A stretch of 64,000 nt of DNA from Pseudomonas entomophila L48. GTDB lineage: Bacteria > Pseudomonadota > Gammaproteobacteria > Pseudomonadales > Pseudomonadaceae. Shown one piece after another: positions 17,082 to 25,181 of the stretch; positions within the stretch are counted from its first letter, which is position 1, and every line of letters starts with the position of its first letter. Below the pieces are notes generated by a model. The model was not told where the DNA came from, made no database searches, and saw only the letters and a list, made by a program, of their open reading frames with translations. The position numbers were made by a program, and so were the translations under genes. Location of the stretch: positions 740,501-804,500 of the forward strand of contig NC_008027.1 of the NCBI RefSeq assembly GCF_000026105.1. Direction: 5' to 3'.

Positions 17082-18098
17082 ATGATCGAAAGCTACAGCC
17101 TGGCCCACGGCCAGTTGCGCAAGCGTGAAGGGCTCGATTGCGAGGTGCTGTTGTTCGTCGAACCGGACAGCGCCGAGCGTGAGCTGTTGCAGGCCTGGTT
17201 CCACCTGGACGCCCATGCCCTGGCCTCGGCGCTGGACCCGGATGAAGTGTCACGCCTTGAGCTGCACCGTGATGGCCTGTTCCTGATCTGGAAGCGCCCG
17301 GAGAGCTACACCGGCGGCGACAGTTTCGCCTTCCAGGTGTCGTCGTTCGGCATGCTGATGGTCGACGGCCACCTGGTGCTGATCGCCCCGGACGCTTCAT
17401 TGCTCGACGGCCTTGGGCAACGCCACGCGCTGCACGACCCGATGGATGTGCTGCTGGCCATCCTGCTGGACAACCTGCACCACTACCTGGGGCACCTGAA
17501 GGTGATCAAGATGGTCGCCCGCGAACTGCAGCAGCGTTTCGAGCAGTCGCTGGAAAACCACCACCTGATGCAGATGTTCAACCTCAGCGAGAGCCTGATC
17601 CACTACATCAATGCCATCCACAGTAATGGCGCGGTGCTCTCGCGCTTGCGCGCCCACGGCGAGAAGCGCCATTTCAACCCCGAGGTGCTGGCGCTGATCG
17701 ACGACCTGGTGATCGAGAACACCCAGTGCCACAAGCAGGCGGAGATCTACTCGACGGTGTTCGCCGGCTTGATGGACGCCCGCGGCAACCTGGCCAACAA
17801 CGCGATGAACGAGACCCTGCGCAAGCTCACCCTGATCAACGTGGTGTTCCTGCCGCTGAACCTGATCGCCAGCATCGGGGGCATGTCCGAGTTCAGCATG
17901 ATGACCGCGGGCGTGCCGTGGTGGCTGGCCTACGCCTTGCTGGTGCTGGCGATGATGCTGCTTGGCGTGCTCATGGTGCTGGCGCTCAAGCGCCTGGCCC
18001 GAGGGCGTGGCCGCGCCGTGCCAGCCCCCGTCCCCCAACACCCGCGCGTACGGCCCACGCCTTCCTATCCCGGCATCGCCAATTGGAGAACCCCATGA
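17082..18098 (+). CDS. CorA/ZntB-like divalent metal transporter
   Basis: A 338-residue protein with a long cytoplasmic N-terminal domain and two closely spaced C-terminal membrane helices (VVFLPLNLIASIGGMS and WWLAYALLVLAMMLLGVLMV), the CorA arrangement. The pore signature of CorA is Gly-Met-Asn after helix 1; here the sequence reads GGMSEFSMM, so the Asn is replaced by Ser. The last 25 residues are proline- and arginine-rich. Ribosome site GAGGTG precedes the ATG at 17082. The stop codon overlaps the start of a 31-codon gene. Transported ion uncertain. Confidence 0.83.
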   Translation: MIESYSLAHGQLRKREGLDCEVLLFVEPDSAERELLQAWFHLDAHALASALDPDEVSRLELHRDGLFLIWKRPESYTGGDSFAFQVSSFGMLMVDGHLVLIAPDASLLDGLGQRHALHDPMDVLLAILLDNLHHYLGHLKVIKMVARELQQRFEQSLENHHLMQMFNLSESLIHYINAIHSNGAVLSRLRAHGEKRHFNPEVLALIDDLVIENTQCHKQAEIYSTVFAGLMDARGNLANNAMNETLRKLTLINVVFLPLNLIASIGGMSEFSMMTAGVPWWLAYALLVLAMMLLGVLMVLALKRLARGRGRAVPAPVPQHPRVRPTPSYPGIANWRTP

Positions 18099-18190
18099 GC
18101 AACCTGCAGATCGGCCTGATGATCGTCTCCGCGATCCTGACGTTCGCGGTGGTGAACTTCTATTGGGATTACCGCCGCGACCGAGATTGA
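18095..18190 (+). CDS. 31-residue single-pass membrane small protein
   Basis: A short gene whose ATG overlaps the TGA of the CorA-like gene (ATGA) and which has its own GGAGA ribosome site six bases upstream. The product begins MSNLQIGLMIVSAILTFAVV and ends in WDYRRDRD, giving one membrane helix with a short charged cytoplasmic end. No family recognised. Tight coupling suggests a small partner or assembly factor of the transporter, by analogy with other small membrane proteins; this is inference. Confidence 0.6.
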   Translation: MSNLQIGLMIVSAILTFAVVNFYWDYRRDRD

Positions 18191-18450
18191 CGCTCCCAGG
18201 CATGCCGAGGGGCTTGACTGACGCGGATAGGCACGTGGTGTCGTGATCGAACCGTTGTCTGACGTTTTCGAGCATTTTGCTCGCGCCGCGCCCGGCTTAA
18301 AGTGAAGCCCGCATCCCCACGGTGCGTTGCCCCGGGCGCGTGAGAAGGCCGTAACAGAGCGTGCGCAACGTACTCCACCGTTGATCGAGGAGCCCTTACG
18401 CCCGCACCTGCCCGTCCCTTCCATGTGTCAGCAAAAAGAGAACAACACCA

Positions 18451-19845
18451 ATGAACACCGTGGGATCCGATGGCAACCTTGCCCAAGGTTTCAAGCCGCG
18501 TCACGTCACCATGCTGTCCATCGCCGGCATCATCGGCGCCGGGCTCTTCGTCGGTTCCGGGCACGCCATCGCGGCGGCTGGGCCTGCGACCATAATTTCC
18601 TACTTCGTGGCCGGCACCCTGGTGGTGCTGGTCATGCGCATGCTCGGCGAAATGGCCGTGGCGCACCCCGACACCGGTTCGTTCTCCACCTACGCCGAAC
18701 AAGCCATCGGCCGCTGGGCCGGCTACACCATCGGCTGGTTGTACTGGTGGTTCTGGGTGCTGGTGATCCCCATCGAGGCGCTGGCCGCGGGGCATGTGCT
18801 CAACGCCTGGTTCCCCCAGGTGGACAGCTGGATCTTCGCCCTGGCCTCGGTGCTGCTGCTGGCCTGCACCAACCTGTTCAGCGTGGCCAAGTACGGTGAG
18901 TTCGAATTCTGGTTCGCCATCCTCAAGGTCACCGCCATCCTCGGTTTCATCGGTTTGGGCTTCGCCGCGCTGCTGGGCTGGCTGCCCAATCGCGAGGTCA
19001 GCGGCCTGAGTACGTTGATGGCCGAGCAGGGCGGCTTCGCCCCCAAGGGCTGGTCGGCGGTGGTGGGGGCGTTCATCACCGTGATGTTCAGCTTCATCGG
19101 CACCGAGGCGGTGACCATCGCCGCCTCCGAGTCCAGCGACCCGTCGCGCAACATCGCCAAGGCCACCCGTTCGGTGATCTGGCGCATCAGCACCTTCTAC
19201 ATCCTGTCGATCTTCGTGATCATCTCGGTGGTGCCGTGGAACGACCCGCAGCTGGCGGTGGTGGGTTCGTACCAGCGCGCGCTGGAAATCATGAACATCC
19301 CCAACGCCGCGTTGATGGTCGACTTCGTGGTGCTGATCGCGGTGACCAGCTGCATGAACTCGTCGATCTACATCGCCTCGCGGATGATGTACTCGCTGGC
19401 CAGGCGCGGCGATGCGCCGGCGCTGCTGAACAAGACCTCGAAAGTCGGCGTGCCGCGCGCGGCGGTGTTCGGCAGCACCCTGATCGGCGCAGGTATCGCC
19501 ATCCTCAACTACTTCGCGCCCAAGGGGGTGTTCGAGTTCCTGCTGGCCAGCTCCGGGGCCATTGCCCTGCTGGTGTACCTGGTGATCGCCATCTCGCAAC
19601 TGCGGATGCGCGCAAGGCTGGAGCGGGAGAACGCCAACCTGAAGTTCCGCATGTGGTTGTTCCCCTGGCTGACCTGGGCGGTGATCGCGTTCATCAGCGG
19701 CGCCCTGGCGGTGATGATGTTCACCGAGGAGCACCGGGCCGAAGTGAGCGCGACGCTGAGCCTGGCGATCGTCATCTCGTTCCTGGGCATCGTCACCACC
19801 CGGGGCCAGGCGCGTCGGGCGGTGGGGGCGCGGTCGTTGGGGTGA
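18451..19845 (+). CDS. gabP: Amino-acid permease, GABA permease-like (APC family)
   Basis: A 464-residue APC-family transporter with about twelve membrane segments. Near the N terminus it has GFKPRHVTMLSIAGIIGAGL, then GEMAVAHPDTGSFSTYAEQA and GTEAVTIAASESSDPSRNIA, all typical of the AAT subgroup that includes GabP. GIIGAGLFVGSGHAI matches GabP more closely than the aromatic or proline permeases. It probably imports 4-aminobutyrate or a related amine-acid by proton symport. A 260-base leader precedes it with no further gene visible; no ribosome site stronger than AGAG is seen. Confidence 0.83.
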   Translation: MNTVGSDGNLAQGFKPRHVTMLSIAGIIGAGLFVGSGHAIAAAGPATIISYFVAGTLVVLVMRMLGEMAVAHPDTGSFSTYAEQAIGRWAGYTIGWLYWWFWVLVIPIEALAAGHVLNAWFPQVDSWIFALASVLLLACTNLFSVAKYGEFEFWFAILKVTAILGFIGLGFAALLGWLPNREVSGLSTLMAEQGGFAPKGWSAVVGAFITVMFSFIGTEAVTIAASESSDPSRNIAKATRSVIWRISTFYILSIFVIISVVPWNDPQLAVVGSYQRALEIMNIPNAALMVDFVVLIAVTSCMNSSIYIASRMMYSLARRGDAPALLNKTSKVGVPRAAVFGSTLIGAGIAILNYFAPKGVFEFLLASSGAIALLVYLVIAISQLRMRARLERENANLKFRMWLFPWLTWAVIAFISGALAVMMFTEEHRAEVSATLSLAIVISFLGIVTTRGQARRAVGARSLG

Positions 19846-19857
19846 GTCCAACGCAGG

Positions 19858-19982
19858 TCCCTGTGGGAGCGGCCTTGTGTCGCGAAAGGGCTGCGTAGCG
19901 GCCCCGGGATCCCGGTGTTGATGCAAAGATCGCTGGGGCCGCTTTGCGGCCCTTTCGCGACACAAGGCCGCTCCCACAGGGA
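19858..19982. repeat. Large REP inverted repeat (GTGGGAGCGGCC type)
   Basis: Arms of about 33 bases with core CTGTGGGAGCGGCC continuing into TTGTGTCGCGAAAGGG, separated by a spacer that holds GCAGCGGCC-like secondary palindromes. It separates gabP from the secretion locus. Confidence 0.92.
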
Positions 19983-20101
19983 GAGGTGCGGGCATTCGAA
20001 TGATCTGAGCTGACCGGCCCGGATCTTCATCCGCGTGATATATCCGTGCCATCATTTTTTGTCTTACACTCCCGCCACTAGCTCGCAAGGGAGTGCGCAA
20101 C

Positions 20102-20884
20102 ATGCTTCGCGGTTTCCGTCTGGCTTTGTCCCTGTGTCTGTTGCACCTGCCGCTGGCGCAGGCCGGCGAAGCACCCGCCGATCCCTTGCTCGACGCCCCC
20201 TCAACAACCCCTGCCAACAGCGGACAGAACCCCCGTGGCGTGCTGCGTGCCCGCGACCAGGCCGTGCTGTCCAGCGAGCTGGCCGGGCGTATCGTCGAGA
20301 TGCCTTACGCCGACGGCCAGGACTTCAAGCAGGGCAGCACCCTGGCGCGCTTCGACTGCAGTGCCTACCAGGCCCAGCTCAACGCCGCCCAGGCCGCCGT
20401 GCGCGCCGCCAGTGAAGAGCTCCGGCACAATCGCCAACTGGCCGCACTGAAGTCGGTCGGCCAGTTCGAGGTGTCGCTGGCCGAGGCCAAGCAGGCCCAG
20501 GCCCAGGCCGAAGCCCAGGTGTATCAGGTGCAGATCAAGCGCTGCGTGGTCAGCGCACCGTTCGACGGGCGGGTGGTGCAGCGCCGGGCCCAGCCCCATG
20601 AAAGCGTGCCCAGCGGCTCGCCGTTGATCGAGGTGGTGGACAACCGCTCGCTGGAAATCCACCTGCTGGTACCGTCGCGTTGGCTGGGGCGGCTCAAGCC
20701 CGGCCAGCCCTTTGAATTCGTCCCCGATGAAACTGGCCAGCCCTTGCAGGCCCAGGTCAAGCGCGTGGGCGCGCGGATCGACGAGGGCAGCCAGACCCTG
20801 CAACTGATCGGCGAGTTGCCCCGCGATAGCCAGGGCTTGCTCGCCGGCATGAGCGGTACCGCCCACTTCCCGGAACAGCCATGA
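20102..20884 (+). CDS. HlyD-like periplasmic adaptor subunit (first of three)
   Basis: A 260-residue exported protein. The N terminus MLRGFRLALSLCLLHLPLAQAGEA is a signal peptide. The mature part has the membrane-fusion layout: a split barrel/lipoyl piece (RDQAVLSSELAGRIVEMPYADGQ), a coiled-coil hairpin rich in Ala and Gln (about residues 90-140), a second lipoyl half (APFDGRVVQRRAQPHE) and a beta-barrel end. Adaptors of this family bridge an inner-membrane pump and a TolC-type channel. Ribosome site AAGGGAG precedes this ATG. Its stop overlaps the next start, so it heads the operon. Confidence 0.85.
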   Translation: MLRGFRLALSLCLLHLPLAQAGEAPADPLLDAPSTTPANSGQNPRGVLRARDQAVLSSELAGRIVEMPYADGQDFKQGSTLARFDCSAYQAQLNAAQAAVRAASEELRHNRQLAALKSVGQFEVSLAEAKQAQAQAEAQVYQVQIKRCVVSAPFDGRVVQRRAQPHESVPSGSPLIEVVDNRSLEIHLLVPSRWLGRLKPGQPFEFVPDETGQPLQAQVKRVGARIDEGSQTLQLIGELPRDSQGLLAGMSGTAHFPEQP

Positions 20885-22197
20885 CCGTCGCGGCAGGCGT
20901 GGCCGAGCACGCCTTCGCACTGTTCCTCGGCTTGCAGCGCCAGGCGCGCCAGGCCGCCAGCAGCGAACAACTGGCCTACGCCATGGTCAACGATGGCCAG
21001 GCGTTGTTCGGCTTTCGCCATGCGGCCCTGCTCATCGCTGGCAAGGTCCAGGCACTGACCGGCATCAGCGTGGTGGAGCCCCATGCGCCGTTCGTCGCGT
21101 TCGTCGAGCGCGCCGCCCGCACCTTGCAGGCTGCAGGCATGGCGGGCCAGCCCGCCGCCGTCGACCCCGCTCGGCTGGATGCCCAGGCCGTGGCCGACTG
21201 GCAGTCGCTGTCGGCTGCCCATGCCTACTGGCTGCCGCTGCTCGATCGTCGGGGCGAAGTCTTCGGTGGCCTGTGGTTGGCTCGCGACCAAGCATTCAAC
21301 TCCGCCGAACAGGCTTTGCTGAATCAGTTGGGGGACACCTACGCCCACGCCTGGCTGGCCTTGCGCCCGGCCCGGCCGTGGCGCCTGCGCTGGCCAAGGC
21401 GGCGTCTGCTGGCGGTGGTGGGGGCGTTGCTGCTGGTGCTGCTGGTGCCGGTGCGCCAATCGGTGCTGGCGCCGGCCGAGGTCGTGCCGCGCGCGGGGCG
21501 TGTCGTCGCCGCGCCGCTGGATGGGGTGATTGCCGAGTTCCTGGTCAAGCCCAACCAGACGGTCGCCATGGGCGATGTGCTGGTGCGCTTCGACGCCACC
21601 ACCCTCAAGGCCCAGGCCGATGTCGCCGAGCGCGCGCTCGGTGTGGCGCAGGCCGAGCTCAAGGCCAGCACCCAGCGTGCCTTCAGCGACACCGAATCCA
21701 ATGCCCGGCTCGACTTGCTGGCGGCTCGCGTGGAGCAGAAGCGCGCCGAGCTCGACTACGCCCGCCAGCTGCTGGGGCGCAGCGAGATCCGCGCCGAACG
21801 CGCCGGGATCGCCGTGTTCGCCGATGCCGAGCGCTGGATGGGCAAACCGGTACAGACCGGTGAGCGCCTGATGCAGCTGGCCGACCCGCAGATGGCCGAG
21901 TTGCGCATGGAGCTGCCGGTGGGCGACGCCATCGCCTTGCAGCCTGGCGCCGAAGTGGCGCTGTTCCTCGACAGCGACCCGCTGCACCGCCATGCCGCAC
22001 GCCTGGAGCGCGCGGCCTATGAAGCCCAGGCCACCGCTGCCGGGCAACTGGCCTACCGCCTCGATGCGGGTTTCGATGATGCGCCGCCGCGCATCGGCCT
22101 GCGTGGCACCGCCAAGCTGTACGGCGAGCGCGCGCCGCTGGTCTATTACCTGCTGCGCCGGCCGTTGGCGGCGTTGCGCCAGGGGCTCGGGCTGTGA
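20881..22197 (+). CDS. Membrane-anchored HlyD-like adaptor with GAF-like N-terminal domain
   Basis: A 438-residue protein with three parts. Residues 1-165 resemble a GAF-type domain (YAMVNDGQALFGFRHAALLI ... YWLPLLDRRGEVFGGLWLA). One membrane helix follows the basic stretch RLRWPRRR (LLAVVGALLLVLLVPV). The remainder is a HlyD-like adaptor with lipoyl halves (AAPLDGVIAEFLVKPNQTV) and a coiled coil (residues about 245-300). The start ATG overlaps the previous stop and its own stop overlaps the next gene. A cytoplasmic sensory domain on an adaptor is unusual; its ligand is unknown. Confidence 0.83.
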   Translation: MTVAAGVAEHAFALFLGLQRQARQAASSEQLAYAMVNDGQALFGFRHAALLIAGKVQALTGISVVEPHAPFVAFVERAARTLQAAGMAGQPAAVDPARLDAQAVADWQSLSAAHAYWLPLLDRRGEVFGGLWLARDQAFNSAEQALLNQLGDTYAHAWLALRPARPWRLRWPRRRLLAVVGALLLVLLVPVRQSVLAPAEVVPRAGRVVAAPLDGVIAEFLVKPNQTVAMGDVLVRFDATTLKAQADVAERALGVAQAELKASTQRAFSDTESNARLDLLAARVEQKRAELDYARQLLGRSEIRAERAGIAVFADAERWMGKPVQTGERLMQLADPQMAELRMELPVGDAIALQPGAEVALFLDSDPLHRHAARLERAAYEAQATAAGQLAYRLDAGFDDAPPRIGLRGTAKLYGERAPLVYYLLRRPLAALRQGLGL

Positions 22198-24290
22198 GCC
22201 TGCCGCCGTTGCGGGCCGACCTGCAACTGTCGGCGGCGGCGCCCGGCCACGACGGTGCGCCGCAGTGGACCCTGGCCGACCCGCTGCGCGGGCGCTATTT
22301 CAAACTGGGCGCGGTCGCCGTGCGGCTGCTGCAGCACTGGTATCAGGCAGAGCCGCAACGGGTACTGTCGGCCGCCAATGCCGAGCCTGGCCCGGCAGCT
22401 GACGCGCAGGCACTCGAAGAACTGCTGCTGTTTCTCGGCCAGCACGACCTGCTCAGTGCCGAGGACACTCGCCAGCGCGACAGCTATGCGACCAAGGCCG
22501 CCGCCACCCGGCAGAGCCTGTGGACACGTGTGCTGCACCAGTACCTGTTCTTTCGCATTCCACTGTGGCGCCCGGATGCCTTCCTCAACCGCGCCTGGCC
22601 GCTACTCGAACGCCATGGCGGCTGGCTGCTGCGCATCTTCCTGCCGCTGGTGCTGGCGCTGGGCGTGTTCCTGGTGATCCGCGACTGGTCGCGCTTCATC
22701 GCCACCTTCCCGCACCTGTTCAGCTTGGGTGGCATCTTGGCCTTCGGCGTAGCGCTGGGGTTCGCCAAGCTGTGCCACGAGTTCGGCCATGCCTTCATGG
22801 CCAAGCGCGCCGGCTGTCGGGTGCAGAGCATGGGCCTGGCGTTCATGGTGCTGCTGCCGATGTTCTACACCGATGTCAGCGATGCCTGGCGGGTGCGTGA
22901 CCGCCGTTCGCGGCTGCTGATCGACGCCGGCGGGGTGTTCGCCGAACTGGTGCTGGCGGTATTGGCGCTGCTGGCCTGGTCGCTGCTGCCCGATGGCCCG
23001 GCGCGCACGGCGGCATTCATGCTGGCCAGTGCTACCTGGATCACGACACTGCTGGTCAATCTCAACCCCTTCATGCGCTTCGACGGCTACTTCCTGGTCA
23101 GCGACCTGTGGGGCGTCGAGAATCTGCAGCAGCGCGCTTTCGCCCTGTGCCGCTGGCGTTTGCGCGAAGCGTTGTTCGGCTATGGCGAACCGGCCCCGGA
23201 AGCCTGGCCGCCAGTCATGCGCCGCCGCCTGCTGGTGTGGGGCTATGGCGCCTGGCTGTGGCGCGCGGTGCTGTTCTTCGGCATCGCCCTGGCGGTGTAT
23301 CACTTGTTCTTCAAGGTGCTGGGCATCTTCCTGATGCTGGTGGAGCTGGTGTGGTTCATCGGCTTGCCGGTGTGGAAGGAGTTGCAGCAGTGGTGGCTGC
23401 GCCGTGGCCAGGCGGCGCCGGGCAAGACCTTGCGGGTCGCAGCCGGGCTGGCGCTGCTGCTGACCGTGCTGGTGGTGCCCTGGCGCGGCGCGGTGGATGT
23501 GCCAGCGATGCTCGAGGCGTCCCGCGTCAGCACCTTGCACGCGCCGGTGGCAGCACGGGTGAAAAGCCTGCTGGTGCGCGAGGGGCAGAAGGTTGGCCAG
23601 GGGGCCCTGCTGCTGGAGCTGGAGTCGCCCGACCTGGCGTCGCGCCAGGCCATCGTGCGCCGCGAGATCGACATCCTGCAGTTGCTGTTGCGCCGCCAGG
23701 CCGGGCGCAGCGAGACGGCGGGCGATGCCGGCGTGCTCGAACAGCAGCTGGCCGAAGCCGTGGCCGAATACCGTGGCCTGGCGGCCCAGCGTGAGCGCCT
23801 GCAACTGCGCGCGCCGCGCAGTGGGGTATTGCGCGACCTGCCGCCTGAGCTGGTGCCCGGCCAGTGGGTCAGCCCGGCCCAGACGCTGGGGCGGATTGTC
23901 GAGCCGGGCGTGCGCTTGCGGGGTTACCTGGCCGAAGCCGACCTGTGGCGGGTGGCGGCCGGCAGCGAAGGGCGCTTTATCGCCGATGACCCGGCGCGGC
24001 CGGCAGTGCCGGTACGGGTGGAGCAAGTGGACGCCACCGGGGTGACGGTGCTGGAGCTGGAAGCGCTGGCCTCCGACCGCCATGGGCCGGTGGCCGTGCG
24101 GCGTGATGGCCAGCAGCGTGCGGAGCCGGTGCAGGCCCAGTACGGTGTGCGCTTGAGCCCGTTGGTCGAGGTGGCGGATGTAGGGCAGCCGGTGCGTGGG
24201 GTGGTGGTGCTCGAGGGGGCTCGGGAATCGCTGCTGGGGACCGCCTGGCGGCGGTTGGCGGCGCTGGGGGTGCGTGAAAGTGGTTTTTAG
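22194..24290 (+). CDS. M50 zinc metalloprotease/HlyD hybrid with PqqD-like N terminus
   Basis: A 698-residue inner-membrane protein started by GTG overlapping the previous stop. Residues 1-100 resemble the PqqD/RiPP-recognition fold (WTLADPLRGRYFKLGAVAVR). A polytopic section contains the M50 site-2-protease motif HEFGHAF (residues 195-201) and the second metal site NPFMRFDGYFL. After residue 420 come a membrane helix and a HlyD-like part (VSTLHAPVAARVKSLLVREG). This is the 'putative peptide zinc metalloprotease' architecture seen with export of peptides and large proteins. It may cleave or move the substrate in place of an ABC transporter; that role is inference. Confidence 0.85.
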   Translation: MSLPPLRADLQLSAAAPGHDGAPQWTLADPLRGRYFKLGAVAVRLLQHWYQAEPQRVLSAANAEPGPAADAQALEELLLFLGQHDLLSAEDTRQRDSYATKAAATRQSLWTRVLHQYLFFRIPLWRPDAFLNRAWPLLERHGGWLLRIFLPLVLALGVFLVIRDWSRFIATFPHLFSLGGILAFGVALGFAKLCHEFGHAFMAKRAGCRVQSMGLAFMVLLPMFYTDVSDAWRVRDRRSRLLIDAGGVFAELVLAVLALLAWSLLPDGPARTAAFMLASATWITTLLVNLNPFMRFDGYFLVSDLWGVENLQQRAFALCRWRLREALFGYGEPAPEAWPPVMRRRLLVWGYGAWLWRAVLFFGIALAVYHLFFKVLGIFLMLVELVWFIGLPVWKELQQWWLRRGQAAPGKTLRVAAGLALLLTVLVVPWRGAVDVPAMLEASRVSTLHAPVAARVKSLLVREGQKVGQGALLLELESPDLASRQAIVRREIDILQLLLRRQAGRSETAGDAGVLEQQLAEAVAEYRGLAAQRERLQLRAPRSGVLRDLPPELVPGQWVSPAQTLGRIVEPGVRLRGYLAEADLWRVAAGSEGRFIADDPARPAVPVRVEQVDATGVTVLELEALASDRHGPVAVRRDGQQRAEPVQAQYGVRLSPLVEVADVGQPVRGVVVLEGARESLLGTAWRRLAALGVRESGF

Positions 24291-24310
24291 GGGGACCGAG
24301 CGCCGCTTGT

Positions 24311-24345
24311 GCGGCGCATCGCGGATGAATCCGCTCCTACAGGGC
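24311..24345. repeat. Single REP element
   Basis: One half-element, GCGGATGAATCCGCTCCTAC, with its flanking GCGGCGC hairpin, between the M50 gene and the hydroxylase gene. It may reduce read-through without being a classic terminator. Confidence 0.7.
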
Positions 24346-24380
24346 TGTTTTCCAGGACGAACCGACCACAAGGAACATCC

Positions 24381-25181
24381 ATGACCGATACCCCGTTACC
24401 GCTCTGCTCTCGCCTCCCCCTGGCCATAGACCTGCCAGCGCTGCTGCCAGCCCTGGCCCAGGTCCCCACCGAGGCCTGGCAGACGCATTTCAACCACAGC
24501 TACCACGAAGGCGACTGGAGCGGGGTGGCACTGGTCACCGCCGAAGATTCCCCGCTGCCGCTGGCTCCAGGCCTGGGCGCGCCCAAAAACCTGGCCTGGT
24601 GGCAGGGCGAAACAGCCTGGAAAACGGTGCTGACGCCGTTCCAGGCCTCGCTGCGCGCCGCCCGCCTGCTGCGCCTTGGAGAATGCGCCAGGATTCACGA
24701 ACACCGCGACCCCGACCTGGGCCGCCCCGGCGGCTGCCTGCGCCTGCACGTCCCGCTGCTCAGCCCGCCCGGCGTTGAGTTCCTGGTGGACGGCCTGCAG
24801 GTCCCCATGCGCCCGGGCGAGTGCTGGTTCATCGACCTGTCGCGGCCCCATCGCGTCAACAACCCTGGCCCCGGCGAACGTATCCACCTGGTGCTCGACT
24901 GCGCGGCCGACCCTTGGCTGCTGGCACTGATCAAGCAAGGCCTGGCGCGCACGCCAACGTTGCAGCCGGGCAGGGCGGGGCAGGCATTCGAACGGTTTCG
25001 CCGGCAGGTGGCCGAGTCACCGGCATTGGCCGCACGCCTGCAGGCACTGGAGGACCCTCGGGCCTTCGTCGCCGAAACAGTGCGATTGGGCGCCGAACAC
25101 GGGCTGGCCTTTTCCGACGCAGAGGTCCTGGGCGCCATGCGCCGGGGCAAGCAGGCATGGAGCGATCAATGGCGAGCATGA
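24381..25181 (+). CDS. Aspartyl/asparaginyl beta-hydroxylase family dioxygenase
   Basis: A 266-residue cupin-type iron/2-oxoglutarate oxygenase. It has the AspH-like core: RLLRLGECARIHEHRDPD, GCLRLHVPLLSPPGVEF and GECWFIDLSRPHRVNNPG, giving the two metal histidines (in LRLHVP and RPHRVNN) and the arginine needed for 2-oxoglutarate. Family enzymes hydroxylate the beta carbon of Asp or Asn side chains in proteins or peptides. AAGGAAC precedes the ATG. It overlaps the sulfotransferase gene. The giant Ig-repeat protein and the tail-collar protein encoded downstream are plausible substrates, not proven. Confidence 0.82.
   Translation: MTDTPLPLCSRLPLAIDLPALLPALAQVPTEAWQTHFNHSYHEGDWSGVALVTAEDSPLPLAPGLGAPKNLAWWQGETAWKTVLTPFQASLRAARLLRLGECARIHEHRDPDLGRPGGCLRLHVPLLSPPGVEFLVDGLQVPMRPGECWFIDLSRPHRVNNPGPGERIHLVLDCAADPWLLALIKQGLARTPTLQPGRAGQAFERFRRQVAESPALAARLQALEDPRAFVAETVRLGAEHGLAFSDAEVLGAMRRGKQAWSDQWRA

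Noticed and set aside
19858-19982. Possible CRISPR or transposon ends at the large palindromes
   Set aside because: The elements are REP inverted pairs of known Pseudomonas type, not regularly spaced direct repeats, and no transposase or cas gene is near.
20102-24290. An RND efflux pump operon
   Set aside because: Adaptors are present, but there is no large RND transporter gene; the membrane component is an M50 protease hybrid.
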